In this document: positions 1 through 8,882 of the stretch, piece after piece
Layout: every line of letters starts with the position of its first letter
Position numbering within the stretch: the stretch's first letter is position 1
Source of the DNA: an uncultured Rhodobacter sp.
GTDB taxonomy: Bacteria; Pseudomonadota; Alphaproteobacteria; Rhodobacterales; Rhodobacteraceae
Assembly: GCA_945952585.1 (NCBI GenBank)
Contig: CAMFII010000004.1
Location: 186,001-250,000 of the forward strand
Direction of reading: 5' to 3'
Length of the DNA: 64,000 nt
Notes under the pieces: model-generated
Databases searched by the model: none
What the model was told of the DNA's origin: nothing
The model's input: only the letters and a program-made list of their open reading frames with translations
Program-made: the position numbers and the translations under genes

Positions 1-109
1 GGGAACGTCGGTGCTGGCCGATCGGATCGGACGGCTGCTCAAGGTGCCGGTCACTGCCCGCAACCTGCGCACGCTACGGACCTTGGCAGAGATGGCCGCG
101 AAAAGGTAG
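1..109 (+). CDS. C-terminal tail of an unidentified protein (partial)
   Basis: An open frame enters from the left edge and reads GTSVLADRIGRLLKVP, then continues to ...LAEMAAKR and a TAG stop at 107-109. Only about 35 residues are visible. They are basic and probably helical, and I do not recognise the family. Codon use is like the neighbouring genes, so it is likely the end of a real plus-strand gene. The next gene starts 123 bases downstream with its own strong ribosome binding site. Confidence 0.5.
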   Translation, partial: GTSVLADRIGRLLKVPVTARNLRTLRTLAEMAAKR

Positions 110-232
110 CGGGCCTCGCCTCTTTCGTGGGGCGGTGCCTCCGGCTGAGATTATTAGCAGGCGAGTCGGGGCAAGGCGCGCGGCTTTTCCCGGCGCGTGC
201 CGCGCGCTATGCAGTCCCGGAAGGAGATGCAG

Positions 233-1642
233 ATGCTCAATCCCGCCGATGTCGCCTTCCGTGCCGAGCTGGCCGCACGGCTTCCCGATGGCACCCTGTC
301 CGAAGCCGATGCCGCCCATCTGACCGAACCGCGGGGCCGCTGGACCGGACACGGCCTGCTGGCCCGCCCCCGAAGCACGCCCGAAGTGGCCGAGATCGTG
401 CGCGCCTGCGCCGAGGCGCGCGTCGGCATCGTGCCCTGGGGCGGTGGGACGGGCCTGGTCGGCGGGCAGATAATGCCCGATGGCCCGGCGCCGGTGATCC
501 TGTCGCTGGAGCGGATGGCGGCGCTGCGCGCGGTCTTTCCGCAGGAGAACGCGATGGTGGTCGAGGCCGGGATGGTGCTCGCCGATGTCCATGCCCATGC
601 CAGCGCGGCAGGGCGGATCTTTCCGCTGACGCTCGCCTCGGAGGGATCGGCGCGGATCGGCGGGAACCTTGCCACCAATGCCGGCGGCGTGCATGTCCTG
701 CGCTATGGCAATGCGCGCGATCTGTGCCTGGGTCTGGAGGCGGTTCTGGCCGACGGCTCGGTGTTGAACGGGCTGAAGCGGCTAAGGAAGGACAATACCG
801 GCTATGACCTGAAGAACCTGCTGATCGGGTCCGAAGGCACGCTCGGCATCATCACGGCCGCCAGCCTGAAGCTGCTCCCCATCCCCGCCGCCGAGGGAAC
901 GGCCCTGCTGGTCGTCGACGGGCCGGAAGCGGCGCTGAAGCTGCTGGCGCTGGCGCAGGCGCGGCTTGGCGGCTTGATCTCGGCCTTCGAGCTGATCGGG
1001 CGCGCCGGCCTCGACTTCCTTGCGGAAACCCTGCCCGAGGTGCGCCAGCCGTTTCCGACGCCGCCCGACTGGATGGTGCTGGTCGAACTGGGCCTGCCCG
1101 ACGGACTGGACCCTCAGGCGGCGCTGGAGGGCCTGTTCGAGGCGGGGGCGGCGGCCGGGCTGGTTCTTGACGGCCTCATTGCCGCGTCTGAGGCACAGCG
1201 GCAGGAGTTCTGGCGTATCCGCGAATTGATCCCCGAGGCCAACCGGCGGATCGGCGCGGTGTCGAGCCACGACATCTCGCTGCCCCTGGGCGAGGTAGCC
1301 GGTTTCATCGCCAGCTGCGGTCCGGCGATCCGGGCGCTTGGGCCGTTCCGGATCAACTGCTTCGGCCATCTCGGCGACGGTAACCTTCATTACAACGTCT
1401 TCCCGCCGAAGGGGGGCAACCGCGCGGATTGGGAGGCGCAGCGGGACGCAATCAAGACGCTGGTCCATGACCGGGTTCATGCGCTCGGCGGATCGATCAG
1501 TGCCGAACACGGGATCGGTCGGCTCAAGGTCGGCGATCTGGAACGCTACGGCGATCCGGCGAAACTGGCGGCGATGCGGGCGATCAAGGCGGCGCTCGAC
1601 CCGGTCGGCATCCTCAATCCCGGCGCGGTCCTGCGAGGCTGA
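233..1642 (+). CDS. FAD-linked D-2-hydroxyacid dehydrogenase (D-lactate / D-2-hydroxyglutarate / GlcD type)
   Basis: A 469-aa flavoprotein of the PCMH-type FAD-binding oxidase family, which oxidises D-2-hydroxyacids and passes electrons to a quinone, cytochrome or ETF. The FAD-binding half carries PWGGGTGLVGG at residues 68-78 and GGNLATNAGG at 143-152. The C-terminal half carries HLGDGNLHYNV and EHGIG, the usual metal/substrate motifs. The frame is open further upstream, but AAGGAG at 221-226 sits six bases before the ATG at 233, which decides the start. It has a hairpin terminator directly after it and appears monocistronic. The exact substrate cannot be told from sequence; D-lactate, D-2-hydroxyglutarate and glycolate are all possible. 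Confidence 0.87.
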   Translation: MLNPADVAFRAELAARLPDGTLSEADAAHLTEPRGRWTGHGLLARPRSTPEVAEIVRACAEARVGIVPWGGGTGLVGGQIMPDGPAPVILSLERMAALRAVFPQENAMVVEAGMVLADVHAHASAAGRIFPLTLASEGSARIGGNLATNAGGVHVLRYGNARDLCLGLEAVLADGSVLNGLKRLRKDNTGYDLKNLLIGSEGTLGIITAASLKLLPIPAAEGTALLVVDGPEAALKLLALAQARLGGLISAFELIGRAGLDFLAETLPEVRQPFPTPPDWMVLVELGLPDGLDPQAALEGLFEAGAAAGLVLDGLIAASEAQRQEFWRIRELIPEANRRIGAVSSHDISLPLGEVAGFIASCGPAIRALGPFRINCFGHLGDGNLHYNVFPPKGGNRADWEAQRDAIKTLVHDRVHALGGSISAEHGIGRLKVGDLERYGDPAKLAAMRAIKAALDPVGILNPGAVLRG

Positions 1643-1652
1643 AAGGGATTTG

Positions 1653-1676
1653 CCCCGCCGGGCTGAAACGGCGGGG
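1653..1676 (+). terminator. Hairpin terminator after the FAD dehydrogenase
   Basis: CCCCGCCG (1653-1660) and CGGCGGGG (1669-1676) form a perfect 8-bp stem with an 8-base loop, 10 bases after the stop codon. It is followed by a pyrimidine-rich GCTTCCTT tail rather than a pure T run. Confidence 0.6.
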
Positions 1677-1818
1677 GCTTCCTTGGGGGTGGGGTGGTGC
1701 CGCAACCTGAGCTGCGGTGGCGACAGAATGTGACCGGCCTAGTTGAAGAAGGGTTAAGACCGTCGACCGCGGGTCCGTTTTCGGCTTTCAATGGAAAAAA
1801 TCGAGGGAGGCTTGAACG

Positions 1819-2310
1819 ATGACCATGTCCCGGCTGGCGAAGATCGCGATGGTTCTGGGCCTGGCGCTGTTCGCCGCCATCGTCACCTTCAGCAACGTCA
1901 CGGACTACGACTCCAACTACGAATTCGTGAAGCATGTCCTGAGCATGGACACGACCTTTCCCGGCAACAGGGCGATGTACCGGGCCATTACCTCGCCCCT
2001 GCTCTGGACGATCGGCTACTGGACCATCATCGCGGGCGAAGGGCTGACGGCGCTCCTGTTCCTTGTCGGCGGCTGGCGGATGATCCGGGTCTGGGATGGC
2101 CCGGCAGATGACTTCGACCAGGCTAAATCCGTCACCATCGCCAGTGCGCTGATGGGGTTCCTCGTCTGGTTCGTGGGCTTCATGGTCGTGGGCGGCGAAT
2201 GGTTCCTGATGTGGCAGTCCTCCACCTGGAACGGGCAGGAGGCCGCCTTCCGCTTCTACATGACCATCCTCGCCGTCCTGATCTTCGTGAACCAGCCCGA
2301 GCGCGACTAG
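1819..2310 (+). CDS. DUF2165 family small integral membrane protein
   Basis: A 163-aa inner-membrane protein with about four transmembrane segments (near residues 7-27, 55-80, 108-130 and 140-158). The first, polar-facing loop contains NVTDYDSNYEFVKHVL and the family-typical stretch MDTTFPGN. It matches the DUF2165 family, whose function is unknown. GGGAGG at 1805-1810 lies eight bases before the start. Its stop codon shares the palindrome CTAG with the stop of the convergent gene at 2307, so the two genes overlap by four bases tail to tail. Confidence 0.8.
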   Translation: MTMSRLAKIAMVLGLALFAAIVTFSNVTDYDSNYEFVKHVLSMDTTFPGNRAMYRAITSPLLWTIGYWTIIAGEGLTALLFLVGGWRMIRVWDGPADDFDQAKSVTIASALMGFLVWFVGFMVVGGEWFLMWQSSTWNGQEAAFRFYMTILAVLIFVNQPERD

Positions 2311-3176
2311 GCCGACCTGGGCAGGTGCGCCTTCAGGATGGTGTCGAAATCCACGCCCTGAAAGTCCGGCAGGAGCCGGGCGAACGGCTGCGGGTCCAGC
2401 CAGTGCGGCGTCTCGTAAAGATAGCGCATCTCCAGGAGCTCGCGGGCCAGTTCCCAGAAAGGGGCGGTCAGGCGCAGCATCCACCAGGAGAACGGCCGAA
2501 CCTCGACCGACCGGCCCATCAGCCGCGCGAAACCGGCACGCAGGTCCTCGACGCTGAAGGTCGAGCCGGGGAAGGGTATGTCGGTGAAGGCGGGCAGAGC
2601 CTCGCCCCTGTCGGCCAGCGCCACGGCGGCGCGCGCCATGTCGGGCAGCCAGGCCCAGGCGTGGGGAATGTCGGCCGGTCCCATCGCCGTGATCTTCCCC
2701 TGCGCGAGCGCCTTCAGCATCACGATGCGCATCAGCGTCTCGGGGCTTTCTGGGTCGAGGAAATCACCGCCGCGCAGGAGGATGGTCTGCTGCCCCCGTT
2801 CCGACGCGTCGCGATAGGCAGCTTCCATCTCGGCCCGGATCACGCCTTTGCGCGCCACGGGGCGGTGGGGCGTGTCAGGTCCCCAGGGCGCGGGTTCGCG
2901 GCCATAGACATAGACGTTCCCGGGGATCAGCACGGTTGCCCCCGAGGCACGGCCAGCGGCCAGCACCGAGGCGGTGATTTCGGGGATCAGCCGCGCCCAG
3001 TCGTGATAGCGGGGCGGATTCAGCGCGTTCACGATCACCTGCGCGCCCTGCGTCGCCGCCGTCATGTCCGTGCCGCGTCGGTAGCGTTCCACCGTCCATC
3101 CGGCCGCAGCGAAGGCCTCGGCCGCGCGCCGCCCGAAATTGCCGGAAGACCCCAGAACCAGAACCGTTTTCGCCAT
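2307..3176 (-). CDS. NAD(P)-binding epimerase/dehydratase-like (extended SDR) protein
   Basis: A 289-aa Rossmann-fold protein. Residues 5-15 read VLVLGSSGNFG, the dinucleotide-binding glycine motif, and the rest follows the NAD-dependent epimerase/dehydratase pattern (IVNALNPPRYHDW, then IPGNVYVYG, where the SDR tyrosine would fall). The substrate is unknown. It begins 92 bases downstream of apt on the same strand and could be the last gene of the mtnP-DUF2927-apt run, but the gap and the lack of overlap leave this open. Confidence 0.75.
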   Translation of the reverse strand: MAKTVLVLGSSGNFGRRAAEAFAAAGWTVERYRRGTDMTAATQGAQVIVNALNPPRYHDWARLIPEITASVLAAGRASGATVLIPGNVYVYGREPAPWGPDTPHRPVARKGVIRAEMEAAYRDASERGQQTILLRGGDFLDPESPETLMRIVMLKALAQGKITAMGPADIPHAWAWLPDMARAAVALADRGEALPAFTDIPFPGSTFSVEDLRAGFARLMGRSVEVRPFSWWMLRLTAPFWELARELLEMRYLYETPHWLDPQPFARLLPDFQGVDFDTILKAHLPRSA

Positions 3177-3268
3177 GCCACCCTCCAGCGCCCCGACATG
3201 ACGCTCCTCTCACATGGGGCAGGGCAAAGCGCCCCGCAAGGACACGCCGCCGGGCGGCCGGTGGGGCG

Positions 3269-3802
3269 TCAGAGCCCCTCGAATTCGCACAGGGCGTGGA
3301 CTTCCATGCCCATGGCCTCGAGCTTGCGCCGCCCGCCCAGTTCGGGAAGGTCGACGACGAAGGCGCAGCCGACGATGACGCCGCCCAGCCGTTCGATCAG
3401 CTTGATCCCGGCCTCGGCGGTGCCGCCGGTGGCCAGAAGGTCATCCACCAGCAGCACCTTCTCGCCCGGCTGGATCGCATCGTCATGCACTTCGACCACC
3501 GCCTCGCCGTATTCCAGCGTATAGGCCTGCGAGATCGTCTGGCCCGGAAGCTTGCCCTTCTTGCGGATCGGCACGAAACCGGTGGACAGCTGGTGCGCCA
3601 CCGCGCCGCCCAGGATGAACCCCCGTGCCTCGAGCCCGACGACCTTGTCGATCCGCATCCCCGCATAGGGGTTCAAGAGCTGGTCGATCGCCATGCGGAA
3701 CCCGCGCGCATCGGCGAAAAGCGTGGTCACGTCGCGGAAGAGGATGCCTTCATGCGGGAAGTCGACGATGGTGCGGATATAGTCCTTGACGGTCTTGGCC
3801 AT
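3269..3802 (-). CDS. apt: Adenine phosphoribosyltransferase
   Basis: A 177-aa purine-salvage enzyme that converts adenine and PRPP to AMP. The PRPP-binding signature [13 protein letters not shown] is at residues 116-128, and [10 protein letters not shown] near 58-67 is the conserved base-recognition region. The start at 3802 is preceded by GAGGAG; upstream in-frame codons overlap the DUF2927 gene and look non-coding. It lies in a minus-strand run after mtnP, whose reaction releases adenine, so the order mtnP then apt makes metabolic sense. Length is normal for the family. Confidence 0.95.
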   Translation of the reverse strand: MAKTVKDYIRTIVDFPHEGILFRDVTTLFADARGFRMAIDQLLNPYAGMRIDKVVGLEARGFILGGAVAHQLSTGFVPIRKKGKLPGQTISQAYTLEYGEAVVEVHDDAIQPGEKVLLVDDLLATGGTAEAGIKLIERLGGVIVGCAFVVDLPELGGRRKLEAMGMEVHALCEFEGL

Positions 3803-3818
3803 GGGCTCCTCTTCGGGG

Positions 3819-4478
3819 TCAGTCGGTCGGCGGGTAATGCAGCCGCAGCACCGCGGCATCCTGCCCGGTCAGGACCGTAACCGCATTGGTTTCCTGCGAA
3901 AAGATCGAACGGCGGCGATAATCGGGATCCGAGATGTCATAGGGCAGGCCCATGCCCTGCGTCAGTTCCTCGAGCAGGATCGAGCGGATGTCGGACAGTC
4001 CGGCCTCGGAATTGATGAAGATGTTGACCCGCTCGATTTCGCCCGCAGCGTTCATCCCGAAGACAACCATCCCGCCCGGCAGGTCGCGGTGATGCTTCTC
4101 GCCCGTCAGGATGGTGAGGCTGCGCGGCTTGCGGACCGAGATATGGACCCGCGCCGGGCGGTTGTCGGGCAGGCGGTAGAGTTGCAGCCGCGCGCCCACG
4201 CCGTTGATCTGGGCGATGGCCTGGTCGATGGCCAGATCGACCTGCGCCGAGACCGCCGGCGAAACCGGCTCGACATCCTGAAGCCGCGAGACCGAGACAT
4301 CCAGCGCCACGTCGCGCGGCCAGGCGCGCGGTTCGATGGCGCAGCGGCCATAGATCGGCGCGCCGCAGGAGACGATCTTGTGAAACTCTTCGTCCGACAG
4401 GAGCCCGCGTGCGGGAATGAAGTCCTGCGCCGCCGCCGGTGCCGCCAGAAGCAGCGTCAGGGCGGCGGCCAGCCTCAC
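3819..4478 (-). CDS. Secreted DUF2927 domain protein
   Basis: A 219-aa exported protein. The GTG start at 4478 overlaps the mtnP TGA in the tetranucleotide GTGA, implying translational coupling. The frame stays open far upstream, but that part is antisense-like arginine-rich translation over mtnP. Residues 1-18 are a signal peptide ([18 protein letters not shown]) followed by DFIPARG. The mature part holds the DUF2927 core, including [15 protein letters not shown] and a preceding [12 protein letters not shown] segment. The EELTQ helix resembles zinc-metalloprotease helices, but no HExxH motif is visible and no function is known. Its coupling to mtnP and apt is probably positional. Confidence 0.78.
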   Translation of the reverse strand: MRLAAALTLLLAAPAAAQDFIPARGLLSDEEFHKIVSCGAPIYGRCAIEPRAWPRDVALDVSVSRLQDVEPVSPAVSAQVDLAIDQAIAQINGVGARLQLYRLPDNRPARVHISVRKPRSLTILTGEKHHRDLPGGMVVFGMNAAGEIERVNIFINSEAGLSDIRSILLEELTQGMGLPYDISDPDYRRRSIFSQETNAVTVLTGQDAAVLRLHYPPTD

Positions 4479-5344
4479 CCCAGCACGCGGCCCGCTACCG
4501 CGTCGAGCTTTGCCAACAACGCGGGGTCGCGCTTGTCCGGGGCGGTCATGATGGCAAAGTCCAGCGCCCGGTCGCAGCCATGCGGGCAGGGGGTGCGGTC
4601 GGGCCCAAGCCGACCGGGAAGGCGGGCGACCATGCCGCGCGCCTTTGCGGCGTTGCCGGTCAGAACGGCAATCACCTGCGCCACGTCCACGGCGCCATGG
4701 CTTTCGTGCCAGCAGTCGTAATCCGTCACCATCGCCACCGAAGCATAGCAAAGCTCGGCTTCGCGGGCGAGCTTGGCTTCGGGCATGTTGGTCATGCCGA
4801 TCACGTCGCAGCCCCAGCTGCGGTAGAGCCGGCTTTCGGCGAGCGTCGAGAACTGCGGACCCTCCATGCAAAGGTAGGTGCCGCCCTGATGCACCGTGAT
4901 GCCCTCGGCGCGCGCGGCCTCGGCCACATGGGCGGACAGGCGCGGGCAGGTCGGGTGGGCAAGGCTGACATGCGCGACGCAACCCGTTCCGAAGAATGAC
5001 TTTTCCCGTGCGAAGGTACGGTCGATGAACTGGTCGACGATCACGAAGTCGCCCGGCGCATAATCTTCGCGGAACGATCCGCAGGCCGAGACCGAGATCA
5101 GGTCGGTCACGCCCAGCCGCTTCATCGCATCGATATTGGCGCGGTAGGGGACCTCGGTCGGCGAATGGACATGTCCGCGCCCGTGCCGGGGCAGGAAAGC
5201 CATCGGCACGCCGTCCAGCCGCCCGACCAGCACCTCGTCCGAGGGGGCCCCCCAGGGTGTCTTGACCTTGACCCAGGACGCCCCTTCAAGCCCGTCGATC
5301 TGGTAAAGCCCCGATCCCCCGATGACGCCGATCATGGTCTGCAT
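4475..5344 (-). CDS. mtnP: S-methyl-5'-thioadenosine phosphorylase
   Basis: A 289-aa phosphorylase that splits methylthioadenosine, the by-product of polyamine and related synthesis, into adenine and methylthioribose-1-phosphate. Visible motifs are IGVIGGSGLY near the N-terminus, PRHGRGHVHSP and VPYRANI in the phosphate and ribose region, CMEGPQFST, and GMTNMPEA near residue 200 in the base-binding region. GGGAG lies about six bases before the ATG. It is first in a minus-strand run with the DUF2927 gene (GTGA overlap) and apt, which can use the adenine released. No methylthioribose isomerase is in the window. Confidence 0.93.
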   Translation of the reverse strand: MQTMIGVIGGSGLYQIDGLEGASWVKVKTPWGAPSDEVLVGRLDGVPMAFLPRHGRGHVHSPTEVPYRANIDAMKRLGVTDLISVSACGSFREDYAPGDFVIVDQFIDRTFAREKSFFGTGCVAHVSLAHPTCPRLSAHVAEAARAEGITVHQGGTYLCMEGPQFSTLAESRLYRSWGCDVIGMTNMPEAKLAREAELCYASVAMVTDYDCWHESHGAVDVAQVIAVLTGNAAKARGMVARLPGRLGPDRTPCPHGCDRALDFAIMTAPDKRDPALLAKLDAVAGRVLG

Positions 5345-5489
5345 GTGAATCTCCCGCAGGTTGCGGCGCGAGGTTACGGGAGCGGCAGGGGCGGGGGAAG
5401 GGAGGTCATGCCCTCCCGGCGCGGCCTACCGTCGGAGGGTTGGGGTCGAGGCACCGCCATCTCTATCACGGGTTCCGGTGGCTGAAGTT

Positions 5490-6494
5490 TCAGGCAGCAG
5501 GCTGCAGACGAAGATCGGTCAGCACATCCGCGGCGATCTCGAAACTGCGCAGCCGCGCCGAGTGGTCATGGATCATCGCCGTGATCATCAACTCGTCCGG
5601 CTGGTAGAGGTCGATCAGCGCCGATAGCTCGCGCCGGATCGTCGCGGCCGAGCCGGTGGCCGAAACCGAGAGCGCCTCGGACACCTGTGCCATCAGCGGG
5701 GCCGGGATCTCGGCCGAGAGGTCATGAACAGGGGCCGGCAGCTTTCCCGGACGGCCAGAGCGCAGGCGCGCAAAGGCAAGTATCTGCGACGAACGCAGGA
5801 AGCGCGCCTCGTCATCCGTCTGGGCGGCAAAGACCCCGGCCGCCATCATGGCATAGGGTTTCGCCAGCCATTGTGACGGGCGGAAGGTCTGCCGGTAGGT
5901 CGCCAGCGCCTCGGCCAGCATCGCGGGGGCGAAATGGCTGGCAAAGGCGTAGGGCAGGCCAAGCCAAGCGGCAAGCTGTGCCCCATAAAGGCTGGACCCG
6001 AGGATCCAGACCGGAACATGCGTGCCTTCACCGGGAAAGGCGCGCACGGCGGCGCCTTCGGCCGGATCGTCAAGATACTGCAGCAACTCCACGACATCGT
6101 TTGGAAATTCTGCTTCTCCGGTCATGTAGCGCCTGAGCGCCCGCGCGGTTGCCATGTCGGTTCCCGGCGCCCGGCCCAGCCCAAGGTCGATGCGGCCCGG
6201 AAACAGGGTGGCGAGCGTTCCAAACTGCTCGGCCACCACCAGCGGCGCGTGGTTCGGCAGCATGATCCCGCCGGCGCCGACCCGCAGCGTCTTTGTTGCC
6301 TGCGCGACCTGCCCGATCACCACCGCCGTCGCGGCGCTGGCGATGCCGGGCATGTTGTGATGCTCGGCCAGCCAGAAGCGGTGGTAGCCCCAGCCTTCAG
6401 CATGGCGGGCTAGGTCCACCGTGTTGCGCAAGGCATCCGCGGCGGTCTGGCCTTCGGGCACGGGAGAAAGGTCGAGGAGAGAGAAGTGATGCAT
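5490..6494 (-). CDS. LLM-class flavin-dependent oxidoreductase (luciferase-like)
   Basis: A 334-aa TIM-barrel flavoprotein of the bacterial luciferase-like monooxygenase family. The sequence opens with [12 protein letters not shown] and contains [25 protein letters not shown] and [12 protein letters not shown], all characteristic of the MsnO8-like subgroup. Such enzymes use FMNH2, normally supplied by a separate flavin reductase. A flavin-reductase-family gene lies 1.2 kb upstream on the same strand, so the two may cooperate, although a glycosyltransferase gene separates them. The substrate is unknown. Confidence 0.87.
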   Translation of the reverse strand: MHHFSLLDLSPVPEGQTAADALRNTVDLARHAEGWGYHRFWLAEHHNMPGIASAATAVVIGQVAQATKTLRVGAGGIMLPNHAPLVVAEQFGTLATLFPGRIDLGLGRAPGTDMATARALRRYMTGEAEFPNDVVELLQYLDDPAEGAAVRAFPGEGTHVPVWILGSSLYGAQLAAWLGLPYAFASHFAPAMLAEALATYRQTFRPSQWLAKPYAMMAAGVFAAQTDDEARFLRSSQILAFARLRSGRPGKLPAPVHDLSAEIPAPLMAQVSEALSVSATGSAATIRRELSALIDLYQPDELMITAMIHDHSARLRSFEIAADVLTDLRLQPAA

Positions 6495-6567
6495 GGCTGA
6501 CGCTCCGTTCCCCCATACCTAAGGGCGCCCGACAGCCGGGCCAAGAGGACAGCGACAGGTCTTCGCG

Positions 6568-7626
6568 TCAGATCTTGCCTCGCGCGCGCCGGATCGCGGC
6601 GTGAAGCGGCACGATGCTGCGTTGGGCGAGATGTTCGAGCAGCCCGAAGTCGAGGTGCAGGGAAACCTTCTCCAGATAGGCCGAGACGATCCTGCGGCAG
6701 AGCTCGTCTTCCGTCTGGCGGTCGAGAAACCGCGCGATGAAGCGCTTGCCGTTCTGCGCGATTTCCTCGCAGGCGGCGAGATTGCCCATGCACCAGTCAT
6801 AGACATCTCGAATGTCGGTCAGGTCGTCCTTGACCGGCACATAATGTTCGTAAGGCACGAGTTCGCCCTCGCAGGCCCAGCTTTCGCAGGTCGGACGCGG
6901 CATCACCACGGTCGAATTGGAGTAAAGCATCCATTTCAGCCCGCTGGCGACATCGTTGCCTTCCAGAGACAGCAGGAACTTGGATTGCAACTGCTGTTCG
7001 ATCGACAGGGCCGGCCGCAGTTTCGCGCGAAGCGTTTCTTCCGGGATATCCGAGGTTTCCGGGCGGATCTGGACAATCTCGCTATAGCCGATGTCGAGGT
7101 CCGGATCGTCCTTCAGGCTGGCGACGAAATAGCGGCTCGCATAGGGCATGCCCGGATACCAGGGCCTGAACACGCCGGTCGTTGCACCGCGCCAGACCAG
7201 ACGGTTGTCCTTTCTTGCAAAAGGCGGGTCCATCGCCTCGATCCGGGAGAGGTCGCCCCAATGCCTCCGCATGTCGAGGGGAAGAAGCACACAGCCGCTC
7301 TCGCGGTCGTCGACCATGCGCGATTTCACGACGGTCGGGAACCGGAAGCGGCTGCGGCTGTCCTCGGGATAGATCGCGAAAGCCGACCGGGAATCAGTCG
7401 CGCGAAACACCGCCTGCGCCTGACGGACATAGGATTTGTAGGGCAGATCCAGGGAAGCGTCAGGATAGCGGTCGGCATAACGGCGCTTCAGGTTCCCCCG
7501 CGTTTCGGAAGCCCCGCAGACAAGAACGCCGTCTTCCGGTCCCTTGGCGAGCGTTGCCGCATCGCAGGCCGAAAGGCCCCCCAGACAGACGGCAAGGCGT
7601 CGTTCGTCAAAATCGGATAACGCCAT
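6568..7626 (-). CDS. GT90-family glycosyltransferase (CAP10 / LPS-modifying type)
   Basis: A 352-aa protein of the CAP10-like glycosyltransferase 90 family. Recognisable pieces are KDNRLVWRGATTG, SIEQQLQSKFLLSLEGNDVASGLKWMLYSNS and a following CESWACEGELVPYEHYVPV, the conserved core in which the acceptor and donor sites lie. GT90 members add sugars to lipopolysaccharide or capsule. No signal peptide is seen, so it is probably cytoplasmic. The frame is open upstream to 7887 but that would overlap the flavin reductase; I chose the ATG at 7626, which has only a weak ribosome binding site. No other LPS genes are adjacent. Codon use is slightly less GC-biased than the neighbours. Confidence 0.78.
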   Translation of the reverse strand: MALSDFDERRLAVCLGGLSACDAATLAKGPEDGVLVCGASETRGNLKRRYADRYPDASLDLPYKSYVRQAQAVFRATDSRSAFAIYPEDSRSRFRFPTVVKSRMVDDRESGCVLLPLDMRRHWGDLSRIEAMDPPFARKDNRLVWRGATTGVFRPWYPGMPYASRYFVASLKDDPDLDIGYSEIVQIRPETSDIPEETLRAKLRPALSIEQQLQSKFLLSLEGNDVASGLKWMLYSNSTVVMPRPTCESWACEGELVPYEHYVPVKDDLTDIRDVYDWCMGNLAACEEIAQNGKRFIARFLDRQTEDELCRRIVSAYLEKVSLHLDFGLLEHLAQRSIVPLHAAIRRARGKI

Positions 7627-7682
7627 TCTATCAACTCGACCGCAACCGTGCTCGGCTCTGATAGCGCAGGCGAAGGACCTTG

Positions 7683-8267
7683 TCAGCGCTCGTTCGGCCG
7701 CGCCAGTTCGATGACTTCGCGGACGATGGCGTAGTCCCGATAGCCCATGCGGGCCACCGGGTGAAAGCGGGTTGCGTCGAAGCGTCCGTTCACCAGGCAG
7801 TCGTCGCGCAGGTGGATGCCCGTCACCTCGCCGATGACCAGCACGTTGTCGCGGCCAAGAAGTTGCACCTCCTGCACCACGCGGCATTCCAGCGTCGCCG
7901 GTGCCCCGGCAAGGCGGGGGCAGGCAATCGTCTCGCAGGGGGCTTTTGGCAGGTCGTTGAGCACGAACTCATCCTTGTCCCGCGGCAAAAGCGCCGAGGT
8001 CTCGCTCATCGCCTTCAGCATGGCTTCCTCGACGATGTTCACCGCAAAGACACCGGTTTCGCGGATGTTGGTCAGCGTGTCCTTGATCCCGGTCGAGGCG
8101 AAGACGACCTGCGGCGGAACATAGGCGACGGCATTGAAGAACGAGTGGGGGGCGATGTTGTCGCCTTGCGCGCCGGTCGTCGAGACCCAGGCGATCGGGC
8201 GTGGCGTGACAATGGCGTTGAAGGGGTTGTGCGGCAGGCCATGGCCTTCGGCTGGGCGGTAAAACAT
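7683..8267 (-). CDS. Flavin reductase family protein (FMN-binding split barrel)
   Basis: A 194-aa protein of the DIM6/NTAB flavin reductase-like family. It opens with MFYRPAEGHGLPHNPFNAIV and continues with TPRPIAWVSTTGAQG, NIAPHSFFNAVAYVPP and FAVNIVEEAM, the regions that wrap the FMN phosphate and isoalloxazine. The C-terminal part has FHPVARMGYRDYA, typical for this subgroup. It may supply reduced flavin to the LLM monooxygenase downstream, or act on its own substrate; the sequence does not decide. Confidence 0.85.
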   Translation of the reverse strand: MFYRPAEGHGLPHNPFNAIVTPRPIAWVSTTGAQGDNIAPHSFFNAVAYVPPQVVFASTGIKDTLTNIRETGVFAVNIVEEAMLKAMSETSALLPRDKDEFVLNDLPKAPCETIACPRLAGAPATLECRVVQEVQLLGRDNVLVIGEVTGIHLRDDCLVNGRFDATRFHPVARMGYRDYAIVREVIELARPNER

Positions 8268-8349
8268 GATGCGGTCCGGACGGGTTCGGTTTGAATGTGA
8301 CCTTAGCGCGTGTTAGGGGCGCATCCAGCGGAAAAGGCGGGAGATTCCG

Positions 8350-8835
8350 GTGTACCGGCTGGAAGAGGAAACGGCAGAGGACTGGTGGGAGGTCGAGGCG
8401 CTGCTCGACCTCTGCTTCGCGCCGGGCCGCACTGCCCTTTCCTCCTATCGCCTGCGCGACGGCGTGCCGACCGTGCGCTCGCTCTGCCACGTCCTGCGTG
8501 ACGACGACGGCGTGCTCGCCGCCGCGATCCGCTACTGGCCGGTCAGGGTCGGGGGGCGGGATGTCCTTCTCCTCGGGCCCGTCGCCGTTCACCCGACGCG
8601 CCAGGGCGAGGGGCTTGGCGGCCTGCTGATCCACGAAACATTGGCCGAGGCCCGCCGCCTCGGCTGGAGACGGGTGATGCTGGTCGGCGACGCGCCCTAC
8701 TACTCGCGTTTCGGCTTCCGCAAGCTCGAATGCGTGTTCATGCCGCCGCCCACCAACCCCGACCGGGTTCTGGGGCTGGAGCTTTCGCCCGGCGCCTGGC
8801 ACGGCGTTGGCGGGCAGGTCGAGAAAGCCGACTGA
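8350..8835 (+). CDS. GNAT family N-acetyltransferase (YhbS-like)
   Basis: A 161-aa acetyltransferase. The acetyl-CoA-binding loop is VHPTRQGEGLGGLL at residues 80-93, and the later DAPYYSRFGFRK stretch is typical of YhbS-like members. The GTG start at 8350 follows a GGGAG site by about six bases. It is transcribed divergently from the flavin reductase, with only 82 bases between the two starts. The acceptor substrate is unknown. The EcsC-like gene follows 47 bases downstream and may be co-transcribed. Confidence 0.82.
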   Translation: MYRLEEETAEDWWEVEALLDLCFAPGRTALSSYRLRDGVPTVRSLCHVLRDDDGVLAAAIRYWPVRVGGRDVLLLGPVAVHPTRQGEGLGGLLIHETLAEARRLGWRRVMLVGDAPYYSRFGFRKLECVFMPPPTNPDRVLGLELSPGAWHGVGGQVEKAD

Positions 8836-8882
8836 TCACAGTACCATTGCGGCAAGGCAGGTCAGGCCCTACCTTCTTGCCC

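Noticed and set aside
2199-3524. 441-aa plus-strand frame over the epimerase and apt
   Set aside because: Antisense to two well-supported genes and with no domain.
5345-5489. 144-base gap between mtnP and the LLM gene as a regulatory RNA
   Set aside because: G-rich but without a convincing stem-loop or conserved motif.
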